64,000 nt of DNA, taken from positions 1 through 64,000 of the forward strand of contig JBGTJE010000030.1 in the NCBI GenBank assembly GCA_041745295.1, given 5' to 3'. The notes under the pieces are model-generated. The model saw only the letters and a program-made list of their open reading frames with translations. It was not told the DNA's origin and did no database searches. This document shows, one piece after another, positions 17,568 to 27,231 of this stretch (the stretch's first letter is position 1; each line of letters starts with the position of its first letter). Source of the DNA: JANMEB01 sp041745295 (lineage in GTDB: Bacteria > Planctomycetota > Planctomycetia > Pirellulales > Pirellulaceae). A program made the position numbers and the translations under genes.

Positions 17568-20500
17568 ATGGCTACTCCCGCTCAACGACGCTTGATCACG
17601 CCCCAAATCCGCCGCTTCGGCAGTCAGCGCGAGTATCTCTTGCCGCCTGACTTGACCGTCATTCAAACGCGAAGCTACGACGCGTTTTTGCAGCGCGATG
17701 TGCCGGCCGATAAGCGGAAAAAGGACCAGGGTATCGAGAGCGTCTTGGAAGAGATCTTTCCGATCGAGAGCTACGACAAGCAGCTCAAGCTCGAATTCAG
17801 CCGCTACGAATTGGGGAAGCCGCGATATACGCCGGACGAATGCCGCCAACTCCGCTTGACCTATGGACAGCCGTTTCGAGTTTGGATGCGGCTCGTCAAA
17901 GATCAGCCGATCGAGGAAGAAGTCTACTTGGGCGATATTCCGATCATGCTCGGCGGCGGTGAATTCATTATCAATGGTGCTGAACGCGTCGTCGTAAGCC
18001 AGCTCCATCGCAGCCCCGGAATCGATTTCGTAATGGAAAGTGAAACGGGAACCGACCGCAAGCTGCCTAGTTGCCGCGTCATTCCCGAACGCGGGAGTTG
18101 GATCGAGGTCAACGTCACGAAGAAGGACACGCTCGCGGTTCGGATCGATCAAAGCGGCAAGTTCTCGGCGATGACGCTGCTCCGCGCAATGGATCCCAGA
18201 TTCAGCGAAGATTCCGATATTCTGCGCGCGTTTTATGAGACGATCAAGCTCAAAGTCGTCGACGGACGGAGTGCCTCGAAGATCGAAGGCCGGATTGCAG
18301 TGGACGACATCGTCTATCCGGTCGGCACCGAGCGGGCCGGCGAGATCATCGTCGCGGCCGCACGCAAGATCAGCAAAGCCGCGGCGGAGATTATTTGCAC
18401 TGCCGGCGTCAAGGGCGTGGAGATCATGACCGCCCCCAAGACCAACTTGATCTTCAACTCGCTCAAAGAAGACAACACGCATAGCCACGAAGAGGCTTTG
18501 CTCCGAATTTATCAGCGCCTCCGTCCGGGCAACCCGCCGCAGCTCAAGAACGCACAAACGCTGTTTCATGAAAAGTTTTTCGATGCCAATCGATACCGAT
18601 TGGGAAAAGTAGGTCGCTTCCGGATCAATCGCAAGCTGAATCTGGGAGTCCCCGAAAAGGAAATGACGTTGGCCGCCGACGACATTTTGGCCTCGATCAA
18701 ATACATGCTGGACCTGATGTCGGGAGGCGGAAACTCTCAAATCGACGACATCGACCATTTGGGAAATCGTCGCTTGCGGACGATCGACGAATTGGCGTGC
18801 GACGAATTGCGCAAGGGCTTTCTCAAGCTGCGCCGGACCGTGCAAGAGCGGATGAGCATGAAGGACTTGCAGGATATGACGCCACGGAGCTTGATCAATC
18901 CCAAAAGCATCTCGGCGGCGATCGAATATTTCTTTGGACGCGGTGAACTTTCGCAGGTCGTCGACCAGACCAATCCGCTCTCCCAGTTGACGCACGAGCG
19001 CCGTCTGTCGGCCCTCGGTCCAGGCGGCTTGAACCGCAAGCGTGCGGGATTTGAAGTGCGCGACGTTCACATTTCTCACTACGGCCGGATCTGCCCGATC
19101 GAAACGCCGGAAGGGACCAACATCGGTTTGATCTCCAGCTTGGCGATCTATTCGGGAGTTGACGATTATGGATTCCTGGTGACCCCGTACCGGGTGATCC
19201 GCAAGGGCAAGATTACCGACGAGTTTAAATTTCTGCGGGCGCTTGAAGAGTCGGAGGCCTACGTGGCTCCGGCGGACGCGACGATCGAGGAGGGCAAGAT
19301 CGTCGGCTCGAAGCAAATGGCGGGGAATATCATCGCCCGCTACCGCGGCGACTTTGATTTCGTCGCTCCCGAGCAAATCCAGTACATGGACATCGCGCCC
19401 AGCCAAATGGTCGGTGTTTCGGCGGGTTTGATTCCGTTCTTGGAACACGACGACGCCAACCGCGCGTTGATGGGTTCAAACATGCAGCGACAAGCCGTTC
19501 CGCTAATGGTGCCCGAGCCGCCGATCGTCGGCACTGGTTTGGAGCGACCCGTCGCCGAGAACTCGAGCATGCTTGTGCGCGCCCGGCGCGCCGGGAAAGT
19601 TACCTACGTCGACGGAACGCGGATCGAAATCGGATCCGACGTCTATCCGCTCAGCAAGTACGTGGGCTTGAACGAACGGACCTGCCTCAATCAAACGCCG
19701 ATCGTATCCATGGGCGAAAAGGTCGCCAAAGGAGACGTGATCGCCGATGGTGCGGCCACGTATAAGGGAGAGCTTGCGCTCGGACGCAATGTGCTCGTGG
19801 GATTCATGTCCTTTGACGGTTACAACTTCGAAGACGCGATCATCATCAGCGAAGATTTGGTCAAGAACGACACTTACACCTCGATCCACATCGAGGAGTT
19901 CGACGTGGAAATTCGCGAAACGAAGCTGGGGCGCGAGGAGTTCACACGCGACATTCCCAACGTGAGCGAAAAGGCCCTGCGGCACTTGGACGCCAACGGC
20001 GTCATTCAAATTGGAACCTATGTTCGACCCGGCGAAATTTTGGTCGGGAAAGTCTCGCCCAAATCGAAGACCGAGTTGACCCCGGAAGAAAAACTATTGC
20101 ACGCGATTTTCGGCCGCGCTGGCGAGGACGTAAAGAACGACTCGCTCGAAGTTCCCTCGGGCATCGAAGGGATCGTGATCGAAACGCAACGCTTCTCGCG
20201 GCGCATGAGCTTGTCGGAAGAAGAACGCAAAGTCTTTGAAAAGGACCTCAAAGCGGCCGAAGTCGAGGGGAATCAGGCGATCGCAAACTCGTTCGCAGAG
20301 TTGATAACCGCGATGGAAAAAGTCGTTGGCCGGACCCTCTCGGATGAGGACAATACTCCGCTAACCCGCGATCAAGACCCCAAATTCATCGCGGAAAAAG
20401 CCACCAGCTTTCGCCTCTCGGCAATCATCGCCGGCATGCGCAGCCAAGAACGAATCGACCAACTGCAACAGCTCTACGACGAGCAATGGCCGGTCGTTGA

Positions 20501-21305
20501 GACCGCAATCGACGGTCGCGACCGAAAAATCAACAGCATGAAGCGAGGCGACGAATTGCGCAGCGGCGTGCTGCAAATGGTCAAAGTCTACATCGCGACC
20601 AAGCGCGTCATTTCGGTCGGCGACAAAATGGCCGGTCGACACGGCAACAAGGGCGTGATCGCCAAGATCTTGCCCGTGGAGGACATGCCCTTCCTGGAGG
20701 ACGGGACGCCGCTGCAAATCCTCCTCAACCCTTTGGGCGTGCCCAGCCGCATGAATGTCGGACAGATTCTGGAGACGCATTTAGGGTGGGCTGGCGCCAA
20801 ACTCGGTTTCCGCGCTATCACCCCGGTCTTCGATGGGGCCAGCGAAAAAATCATCAACGGCTGTCTCGCCGAAGCGGGTTTGCCGTCCCATGGCAAGACT
20901 CGATTGTTCGACGGACGCACCGGCGAAGCGCTCGAGCAAGAAACGACCGTGGGGTATATCTACATGCTCAAGCTGCACCATTTGGTGGATGACAAGGTCC
21001 ACGCTCGCAGCACCGGACCTTATTCGCTGATCACCCAGCAGCCGCTTGGTGGCAAAGCCCGATTCGGCGGACAGCGTTTCGGCGAAATGGAAGTCTGGGC
21101 ACTCGAAGCCTATGGTGCGGCGTACATCCTCCAAGAGTTGCTCACGGTTAAGAGCGACGACGTGGAAGGTCGAACCAAGATTTACGAGTCGATGGTGAAA
21201 GGGGAAAACTCGCTCGAAGCCGGTACACCGGCCAGCTTCGACGTGTTGACCAACGAAATTCGAGGGCTGGCCCTCAACATGCAATTGGAAAAACGTCGCA
21301 GCTAA
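17568..21305 (+). CDS. rpoB: RNA polymerase subunit beta
   Basis: Catalytic-core subunit of RNA polymerase. It has 1245 residues, close to the usual size. The start at 17568 (MATPAQRRL) has GGAG upstream. The region around residues 456-482 matches the rifampicin-contact stretch (GRGELSQVVDQTNPLSQL, THERRLSALGPGG). Several contact positions differ from E. coli: S508 and S509 become R and G, Q510 becomes E, F514 becomes V, M515 becomes V and K527 becomes E. Conserved ETPEGTNIGLI, GYNFEDAI and KMAGRHGNKGV motifs are present. The C-terminus (MQLEKRRS) is short and normal. rpoC follows after 111 bases. A long minus-strand frame here (17409-19448) is a shadow. Confidence 0.98.
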   Translation: MATPAQRRLITPQIRRFGSQREYLLPPDLTVIQTRSYDAFLQRDVPADKRKKDQGIESVLEEIFPIESYDKQLKLEFSRYELGKPRYTPDECRQLRLTYGQPFRVWMRLVKDQPIEEEVYLGDIPIMLGGGEFIINGAERVVVSQLHRSPGIDFVMESETGTDRKLPSCRVIPERGSWIEVNVTKKDTLAVRIDQSGKFSAMTLLRAMDPRFSEDSDILRAFYETIKLKVVDGRSASKIEGRIAVDDIVYPVGTERAGEIIVAAARKISKAAAEIICTAGVKGVEIMTAPKTNLIFNSLKEDNTHSHEEALLRIYQRLRPGNPPQLKNAQTLFHEKFFDANRYRLGKVGRFRINRKLNLGVPEKEMTLAADDILASIKYMLDLMSGGGNSQIDDIDHLGNRRLRTIDELACDELRKGFLKLRRTVQERMSMKDLQDMTPRSLINPKSISAAIEYFFGRGELSQVVDQTNPLSQLTHERRLSALGPGGLNRKRAGFEVRDVHISHYGRICPIETPEGTNIGLISSLAIYSGVDDYGFLVTPYRVIRKGKITDEFKFLRALEESEAYVAPADATIEEGKIVGSKQMAGNIIARYRGDFDFVAPEQIQYMDIAPSQMVGVSAGLIPFLEHDDANRALMGSNMQRQAVPLMVPEPPIVGTGLERPVAENSSMLVRARRAGKVTYVDGTRIEIGSDVYPLSKYVGLNERTCLNQTPIVSMGEKVAKGDVIADGAATYKGELALGRNVLVGFMSFDGYNFEDAIIISEDLVKNDTYTSIHIEEFDVEIRETKLGREEFTRDIPNVSEKALRHLDANGVIQIGTYVRPGEILVGKVSPKSKTELTPEEKLLHAIFGRAGEDVKNDSLEVPSGIEGIVIETQRFSRRMSLSEEERKVFEKDLKAAEVEGNQAIANSFAELITAMEKVVGRTLSDEDNTPLTRDQDPKFIAEKATSFRLSAIIAGMRSQERIDQLQQLYDEQWPVVETAIDGRDRKINSMKRGDELRSGVLQMVKVYIATKRVISVGDKMAGRHGNKGVIAKILPVEDMPFLEDGTPLQILLNPLGVPSRMNVGQILETHLGWAGAKLGFRAITPVFDGASEKIINGCLAEAGLPSHGKTRLFDGRTGEALEQETTVGYIYMLKLHHLVDDKVHARSTGPYSLITQQPLGGKARFGGQRFGEMEVWALEAYGAAYILQELLTVKSDDVEGRTKIYESMVKGENSLEAGTPASFDVLTNEIRGLALNMQLEKRRS

Positions 21306-21416
21306 GACCGCGACGACTTGATTGGCGCGGCGTCTCTCCCGGCAAGGATCAGCCAGGAGGGGGTGGCCGAAACGTAGCGAACAACTTAATTCACTTGGTT
21401 CCCTGGAGCAGTTCTC

Positions 21417-24400
21417 ATGGCGATTGCCGACAGCTCTTTTGATCTCATCAACGATTACGCGTCCGTCAAAATTAGCTTGGCCCGTCCACACGATATTCGT
21501 AGTTGGTCGATGGGCGAAGTCAAAAAGCCGGAGACCATCAACTACCGCACCTACCGACCCGAGAAAGACGGGCTGTTCTGCGAACGGATTTTTGGCCCGG
21601 AAAAGGACTGGGAATGCGCCTGCGGCAAATACCGCGGGATGAAATACAAGGGCATGATCTGCGATCGCTGCGGCGTCAAGGTGACGCACTCGCGGGTGCG
21701 GCGCAAACGCATGGGTCACATCGAACTGGCTGCCCCGGTCGTGCACATTTGGTTTTTCAAGGCGATGCCGAGCCGCTTGGGGAATCTGCTCGATATGAAA
21801 ACGACGAGCCTGGAAAAAGTCATTTACTTCCAGGACTACGTCGTGACCAGGCCGGGAACAACGGAACTCGAAGAGCGGCAATTGCTCACCGAGGAAGAAT
21901 ATCGCGCCGAAAAAGCCAAGTACGGCGAGAACGCTTTCGATGCCGATATGGGCGCCGATGCCGTCCGCAAACTGCTCATGAATCTCGATTTGGTCCAGCT
22001 CTCCGAAGTCTTGCGCGAGGAGATGATCAAAACCGGTTCCAAGCAAAAACGAAAGGACCTGATCAATCGTTTGAAGATCGTCGAATCGATTCGCGATAGC
22101 GAGAACAAACCGGAATGGATGGTCCTGGATTGCATTCCGGTCATTCCGCCGGATTTGCGCCCGCTGGTACTATTGGATTCGGGCAATTTCGCGACCAGCG
22201 ACCTCAACGACCTCTATCGCCGAATCATCAACCGCAACAACCGCCTCCGTAAACTCGTCGACTTGAATGCACCGGAAGTCATCATCCGCAACGAAAAGCG
22301 GATGTTGCAACAATCGGTCGACGCGCTGTTTGACAACAACCGCTGCAAGCGACCCGTGCTCGGCAGCAGCAATCGCCCGCTCAAGTCGCTCACCGACATG
22401 ATCAAGGGAAAACAGGGGCGGTTCCGCGAAAACTTACTGGGCAAGCGCGTCGATTACTCGGCCCGCAGCGTGATCGTCGTCGGACCGCGCCTGCGTTTGC
22501 ATCAATGCGGATTACCCAAGAAGATCGCGCTCGAGTTGTATCAGCCGTTCATCATTCGCAAACTCAAGGAGCTGGGGCACGCCGACACGATCAAGAGCGC
22601 CAAGAAAATGCTGGAGCGCAAAGACGAGGAAGTTTGGGATATTTTGGAGAACGTGATCCAAAATCACCCCGTATTGCTCAATCGTGCGCCGACCTTGCAT
22701 CGCATGGGCATCCAAGCCTTCGAGCCGGTGCTGGTCGAAGGCAACGCGATCCACTTACATCCGCTGGTGTGCAAAGGGTTCAACGCCGACTTCGACGGCG
22801 ATCAAATGGCGGTTCACTTGCCGCTGTCGATCGAAGCCCAAGTCGAAGCGCATACGTTGATGATGTCGACCAACAACATCTTCGCGCCCTCCAACGGTAA
22901 ACCGATTATGAGCCCGTCGCAGGATACGGTGATGGGTTGCTTTTATATCACGCTCCCGCTGCCGAATCGCAAAGGCGAAGGGATGATTTTCTCTTCGGTC
23001 GATGAAGCCGACATCGCCTACGTCCACGGCGTTATCGATAAGCACGCGATGGTCAAAGTCCGCTTGCGCAAGGATCAGTACGTTCGTCGCAACGAAGAAG
23101 AACGCACCGGGCCGGGCTTGATTATCGACACGACCTACGGACGGGTCTTGTTCAATTCCATTCTGCCCCCGGGGATGGATTTTTATAACTACCTGATGAA
23201 GAGCGGTGACTTGGCCGCGGTTATTTCAGATTGCTATCAAACGTTGGGTCGCCGCGCGACGATTAATCTGCTGGACGATTTGAACCAGTTGGGGTTCCGC
23301 GAAAGCACGCGCAGCGGTCTGTCGTTTGCCACCGATGACTTGGTGTTGCCCGAAAGCAAAGCCCGGATCGTGGCCGAAGCCGAGAAAGAAGTGCTCAAGT
23401 TCCGCAAACACTACGAGCGTGGCGTCATTACCGAACAGGAGCGCTACCACAAGGTCCTCGACACGTGGACCCACGCCCGAGAAAAGATCACCAAGGACAT
23501 GATGGCGGCGATGGAAGCCGACGATCGCGGTGGCACGGGCTACGTGAACCCGGTGTTCTTAATGGCCCATTCCGGCGCCCGCGGCGGCGTCGGCCAGATT
23601 CAGCAATTAGCCGGGATGCGCGGATTGATGGCCAAACCGACGGGCGACATTATCGAAACGCCCATCAAAGCCAATTTCCGCGAAGGTCTAACGGTGCTCG
23701 AATATTTCAGTTCGACCCACGGTGCCCGCAAAGGCTTGGCCGACACTGCACTCAAAACGGCCGACTCGGGGTACTTAACGCGCAAGTTGGCCGACGTCGC
23801 CCAAAACGTGGTCGTAACGCTGCACGACTGCGGAACGACGCACGGAATCACCAAAGGCGTAATCTACCGCGGTGAACAGGTCGAAGTCCGACTGACGGCG
23901 GCGATTAACGGTCGCGTAAGCCGGCAAAACATCGTCAACCCGGTCACCGACGAAATCGTCGTCGCCGAAAGTCAAATGATCACTTTGGAAATCGCTCGCA
24001 AAATCGAGTTGATGGGCCTGGAGAAAATTCAGGTCCGCAGCCCGATGACTTGCGATGCGACGTTAGGTGTTTGCCGGTTGTGCTACGGCATGGACATGTC
24101 CACCGGTGCCATGGTGGAAGAGGGAATGGCCGTCGGCATTATTGGCGCCCAAAGCATCGGCGAACCGGGAACGCAATTGACGATGCGGACGTTCCACATC
24201 GGCGGCGTGGTGACCACGCAAACGGAAGAACACGAAAGGCGCTGCAAACGCGGCGGCTTGGTCAAGCTGACTCGGATGCGCTATGTCACCAATAAAAACG
24301 GCGATACGGTCGTTCTCACCCGCAACGGTGTCGTCGCCATATTGGATGCGAAAGGCCGCGAACTTGAGACTCATCCCGTCCCGGCTGGCGCGACGCTCAA

Positions 24401-25802
24401 CGTCCGCGACGACCAAGAAGTCGAGCCCAATGCGCTGCTTTGCCAATGGAATCCACACGCCATTCCCATTCTCGCCGAAGTCGATGGACGGGCGCGACTG
24501 GAAGACATCGTCGATGGCGAAACGATGGCCGAAGAACGAGACGCCGCCGGTACGGTGCGGCGTTCGATCATCGATCACAAGGGTGAGTTGCATCCGCAGA
24601 TCGTCATCGAGGACGCCGAAGGCAAACCGCTCGACGTGTACTATTTGCCCGAACGGGCTCACATCATCGTCAACGAAGGAGATCAGGTCAGCGCCGGCCA
24701 ATCGCTTGCGGAAACTCCGCGCGAAGCGTCGGGAGTCACCGATATCACCGGTGGTTTGCCCCGCGTCACGGAAATTTTCGAAGCGCGCAAGCCGAAGGAT
24801 CCGGCGGTCATTGCCGAAATCGACGGCACGGTCGAGATCAAAGGCGAGAAGCGGCGCGGCAAGCGCACGATTACCGTCAAGAGCGAAAGCGGCGTGGAAC
24901 GGGAGCACTTGGTCCCGCCAGGAAAACGCTTCTTGGTCCACTCCGGCGACATCGTCAAAGCCGGGCAGGCCTTGGTCGATGGTCCGCTCGTGCCCCACGA
25001 CATTTTGCGCGTCTCCGGCGAAGAAGCCGTACAACAATACTTGTTGCACGAAATTCAAAATGTGTATCGAAGTCAGCGCGTCGAAATCAACGACAAGCAC
25101 ATCGAGATCATCGTCGCGCGGATGCTGCGCAAGGTGAAAATTGAAAACGCGGGCGATACCAATCTGTTGCCAGGCTTGGTTTGCGATCGCTTCGACTTGA
25201 AACGCTTGAACAAAGATCAGAGCGAAAGGATTAAGATCACCGACAAGGGCGACAGCCAGTCGTTCGAAGACGGGGAAGTCATTTCCCGCGATCGTTTGGA
25301 ACAAAATAACGCGCAAATGGAGTCGGCGGGCGGCAAGACAGCCAAGGGCACCAAGCCCAAGCCGGCGACGTTCAGTGTTCAACTGTTGGGGATCACCAAA
25401 GCTTCGGTCCAAAGCACCAGCTTTATTTCGGCCGCCAGCTTCCAAGAAACCACCAAGGTTTTGACGGAAGCTGCCCTGGCTGGCAAAGTCGACCGGCTGG
25501 TCGGTCTCAAGGAAAACGTGATTCTCGGCCACTTGATTCCCGCCGGCACCGGTTTCCGAACATTTCAAGACGCGCAAGTCAATTACAACTTGGAGGCCAT
25601 GCACGAAGTCGCACGGATCACCGGGAACGAGTTGCAGACGAGCTTCCGTTTGCTCGAGTCCGCCGCCGAACACGAAGCCTCGCAAACCAGTCTCGCGCCT
25701 CCCGACCTCGGCTTCGCCAAGGGGGGACCAACGCTGGACGATATTCTGGGAACGCCAGACGAGCCCCAGGACGAACATCAAGACGAAAATGTCGGAGGTT
25801 AA
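21417..25802 (+). CDS. rpoC: RNA polymerase subunit beta-prime
   Basis: Catalytic subunit of RNA polymerase. It has 1461 residues, somewhat longer than in E. coli (1407). The N-terminal zinc ribbon is CACGKYRGMKYKGMICDRCG. The active-site motif NADFDGDQMAVH carries the three Mg-binding aspartates. The bridge-helix/trigger-loop area (PTGDIIETPIKANFREGL, GEPGTQLTMRTFHIGG) and the second zinc site (CRLCYG) are present. The C-terminus ends in an acidic tail (DEPQDEHQDEN). The start has GGAG upstream. A dispersed hairpin lies 21 bases after the stop. Confidence 0.98.
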   Translation: MAIADSSFDLINDYASVKISLARPHDIRSWSMGEVKKPETINYRTYRPEKDGLFCERIFGPEKDWECACGKYRGMKYKGMICDRCGVKVTHSRVRRKRMGHIELAAPVVHIWFFKAMPSRLGNLLDMKTTSLEKVIYFQDYVVTRPGTTELEERQLLTEEEYRAEKAKYGENAFDADMGADAVRKLLMNLDLVQLSEVLREEMIKTGSKQKRKDLINRLKIVESIRDSENKPEWMVLDCIPVIPPDLRPLVLLDSGNFATSDLNDLYRRIINRNNRLRKLVDLNAPEVIIRNEKRMLQQSVDALFDNNRCKRPVLGSSNRPLKSLTDMIKGKQGRFRENLLGKRVDYSARSVIVVGPRLRLHQCGLPKKIALELYQPFIIRKLKELGHADTIKSAKKMLERKDEEVWDILENVIQNHPVLLNRAPTLHRMGIQAFEPVLVEGNAIHLHPLVCKGFNADFDGDQMAVHLPLSIEAQVEAHTLMMSTNNIFAPSNGKPIMSPSQDTVMGCFYITLPLPNRKGEGMIFSSVDEADIAYVHGVIDKHAMVKVRLRKDQYVRRNEEERTGPGLIIDTTYGRVLFNSILPPGMDFYNYLMKSGDLAAVISDCYQTLGRRATINLLDDLNQLGFRESTRSGLSFATDDLVLPESKARIVAEAEKEVLKFRKHYERGVITEQERYHKVLDTWTHAREKITKDMMAAMEADDRGGTGYVNPVFLMAHSGARGGVGQIQQLAGMRGLMAKPTGDIIETPIKANFREGLTVLEYFSSTHGARKGLADTALKTADSGYLTRKLADVAQNVVVTLHDCGTTHGITKGVIYRGEQVEVRLTAAINGRVSRQNIVNPVTDEIVVAESQMITLEIARKIELMGLEKIQVRSPMTCDATLGVCRLCYGMDMSTGAMVEEGMAVGIIGAQSIGEPGTQLTMRTFHIGGVVTTQTEEHERRCKRGGLVKLTRMRYVTNKNGDTVVLTRNGVVAILDAKGRELETHPVPAGATLNVRDDQEVEPNALLCQWNPHAIPILAEVDGRARLEDIVDGETMAEERDAAGTVRRSIIDHKGELHPQIVIEDAEGKPLDVYYLPERAHIIVNEGDQVSAGQSLAETPREASGVTDITGGLPRVTEIFEARKPKDPAVIAEIDGTVEIKGEKRRGKRTITVKSESGVEREHLVPPGKRFLVHSGDIVKAGQALVDGPLVPHDILRVSGEEAVQQYLLHEIQNVYRSQRVEINDKHIEIIVARMLRKVKIENAGDTNLLPGLVCDRFDLKRLNKDQSERIKITDKGDSQSFEDGEVISRDRLEQNNAQMESAGGKTAKGTKPKPATFSVQLLGITKASVQSTSFISAASFQETTKVLTEAALAGKVDRLVGLKENVILGHLIPAGTGFRTFQDAQVNYNLEAMHEVARITGNELQTSFRLLESAAEHEASQTSLAPPDLGFAKGGPTLDDILGTPDEPQDEHQDENVGG

Positions 25803-25823
25803 TCGCCTTCGAGGACTCCATTT

Positions 25824-25857
25824 GTTCCCTCTCCCCGCAAAGCCGGGGCGAGGGAAC
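25824..25857. repeat. GC-rich hairpin of the dispersed CCCTC/GAGGG family, after rpoC
   Basis: GTTCCCTCTCCCCG pairs with CGGGGCGAGGGAAC around a 6-base loop. No T run follows. It resembles the other copies at 1662, 46422, 57297 and 60617 and may stop or protect the rpoC transcript end. Related repeats are common in many bacterial genomes. Confidence 0.55.
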
Positions 25858-25933
25858 AAGAAAATAATATCATTGTGCCGAGTGATCATTCATTGAACTA
25901 GGCCGCAAAATCCCCACGAATTGCCATCTGCGG

Positions 25934-25961
25934 TTGACACTTCCCCGGAAATGGGTACCTT
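25934..25961 (+). promoter_or_regulatory. Candidate promoter for the rpsL-rpsG-fusA cluster
   Basis: TTGACA (25934-25939) is a perfect -35 hexamer. TACCTT (25956-25961), 16 bases on, is a modest -10. A start near 25969 would give a leader of about 100 bases before rpsL, with an intrinsic terminator inside it (25992-26025). Confidence 0.45.
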
Positions 25962-25991
25962 AACAATTCCCAAAACTGAGTCGCCGAAGTC

Positions 25992-26025
25992 AGGACGGAC
26001 AACCCATTTGTGTCCGTCCTTTTTT
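25992..26025 (+). terminator. Intrinsic terminator in the rpsL leader
   Basis: A perfect 10-bp stem, AGGACGGACA (25992-26001) with TGTCCGTCCT (26011-26020), a 9-base loop, then a run of T (26020-26025). This is a textbook rho-independent terminator on the plus strand only. It lies 190 bases after rpoC but only about 30 bases after a candidate promoter, so it may end rpoC transcripts, attenuate the rpsL operon, or both. Confidence 0.75.
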
Positions 26026-26067
26026 ACCGATACTCCGCCCGCATGACTGCCTAACTTTTGGATCGCA

Positions 26068-26436
26068 ATGCCCACTATCAATCAGTTGATTCGTAAAGGC
26101 CGGCGACAGAAACGGAAGTTTTCCAAATCTCCCGTTTTGGAGAAGTGTCCGTTCAAGCGCGGCGTCTGCTTGCTCGTTCGCACGATGACGCCCAAGAAGC
26201 CAAACTCGGCATTGCGCAAAATCACGCGCGTGCGTTTGTCGAATGGCAAAGAGGTAACGGTCTACATTCCGGGTGAAGGGCACAACCTGCAAGAGCACTC
26301 GATCGTGCTAGTCCGCGGCGGTCGCGTCCGCGATTTGCCTGGGGTGCGATACCAAGTCGTCCGCGGCGCGCAAGACGCGCTGGGAGTGGAAAAGCGTCGC
26401 AAATCGCGCAGTCGTTACGGCGCGAAGAAACCATAA
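26068..26436 (+). CDS. rpsL: 30S ribosomal protein S12
   Basis: Decoding-centre protein. It has 122 residues, the normal length. TPKKPNSALRK (K43 conserved) and PGEGHNLQEHS are intact. In the third conserved loop the usual GGRVKDLPG reads GGRVRDLPG, giving arginine at position 88, which is Lys in E. coli and M. tuberculosis. K88R is a known streptomycin-resistance change in M. tuberculosis. rpsG follows 48 bases downstream. Confidence 0.98.
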   Translation: MPTINQLIRKGRRQKRKFSKSPVLEKCPFKRGVCLLVRTMTPKKPNSALRKITRVRLSNGKEVTVYIPGEGHNLQEHSIVLVRGGRVRDLPGVRYQVVRGAQDALGVEKRRKSRSRYGAKKP

Positions 26437-26484
26437 TCCCTGTCATTACGAGCAAACCAAACACCTGACAACCGCTGAGACATT

Positions 26485-26955
26485 ATGGGTCGCATCACCG
26501 CTAGCCGCACGCATTTAAAACCGGATCCCAAGTACAACTCTCCCTTGGCCGGCAAGTTCATCAATTGCATGATGTGGAGCGGCAAGAAGGCCGCCGCACA
26601 AGGCTCGTTTTACCGGGCGATGGAAGAGATCCGGAAGAAAGTCCCCGGCCAAGAGCCGATCGACGTCTTCACCCAAGCCGTCGAAAATGTCAAACCGCAC
26701 GTCGAAGTGCGATCCAAACGGGTCGGCGGCGCTTCGTACCAGGTCCCCATGCAAGTCAATCGGCAACGCCAACAGTCGTTAGCCATCCGCTGGATTCTCC
26801 TGGCCATCCGCGAGAAAAAGGGGCGTCCAACTCATTTGAAATTGGCCGAGGAACTGGTTGCTGCGTTCAACCGCGAAGGCGTCGCGATGACCCGCCGCGA
26901 AAACACCCACAAGATGGCCGACGCGAACAAAGCCTTCGCCCACTTCGCTTGGTGA
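26485..26955 (+). CDS. rpsG: 30S ribosomal protein S7
   Basis: Primary 16S rRNA-binding protein of the 30S head. It has 156 residues, the usual length. It contains YNSPLAGKFINCMM, NVKPHVEVRSKRVGGASYQV and the C-terminal KMADANKAFAHFAW. It is paired with rpsL as in the str operon. Confidence 0.97.
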   Translation: MGRITASRTHLKPDPKYNSPLAGKFINCMMWSGKKAAAQGSFYRAMEEIRKKVPGQEPIDVFTQAVENVKPHVEVRSKRVGGASYQVPMQVNRQRQQSLAIRWILLAIREKKGRPTHLKLAEELVAAFNREGVAMTRRENTHKMADANKAFAHFAW

Positions 26956-26983
26956 TCGGTTCGCGCGAACCTAATCCTCGAAC

Positions 26984-27060
26984 CCCGGCTCTGCCTGGCA
27001 ACATACTCGGTCCCAGGCTCCTGCCTGGGACCGCACTGTCCTCGAGGCTCTGCCTCGCTT
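26984..27060. repeat. Dispersed hairpin repeat before fusA
   Basis: Contains GGCTCTGCCTGGCA, TCCCAGGCTCCTGCCTGGGA and GAGGCTCTGCCTC palindromes with GCACTGT between them. It is related to the repeats at 3936-4045 and 29463-29519. It separates rpsG from fusA, so fusA may have its own start of transcription. Confidence 0.6.
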
Positions 27061-27231
27061 GTGCTCTCGAGCCCAAGTAAAGCGAACGCCGCTGCCCACG
27101 TTACAGCGCGATGTTACAATCGCAACTCGCGCTGGCCAGGGAGACGCGGTGCGCCTACCCTAATGCAATGGTGGCATCAGTTCGCACTCCGTTGCTATTT
27201 CACTGCCGGGCTTCCCTCGCAATCTGATCCC

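Noticed and set aside
17409..19448. A 679-residue minus-strand reading frame across rpoB.
   Set aside because: It runs antisense to conserved rpoB and lacks any recognisable motif; long antisense frames are expected from GC-biased codon use.
24063..25889. A 608-residue minus-strand reading frame across rpoC.
   Set aside because: Antisense to rpoC, with no ribosome-binding site or family match.
25890..26081. A 63-residue minus-strand frame between rpoC and rpsL.
   Set aside because: It overlaps the perfect terminator and candidate promoter and resembles no protein I know; conservation is unlikely.
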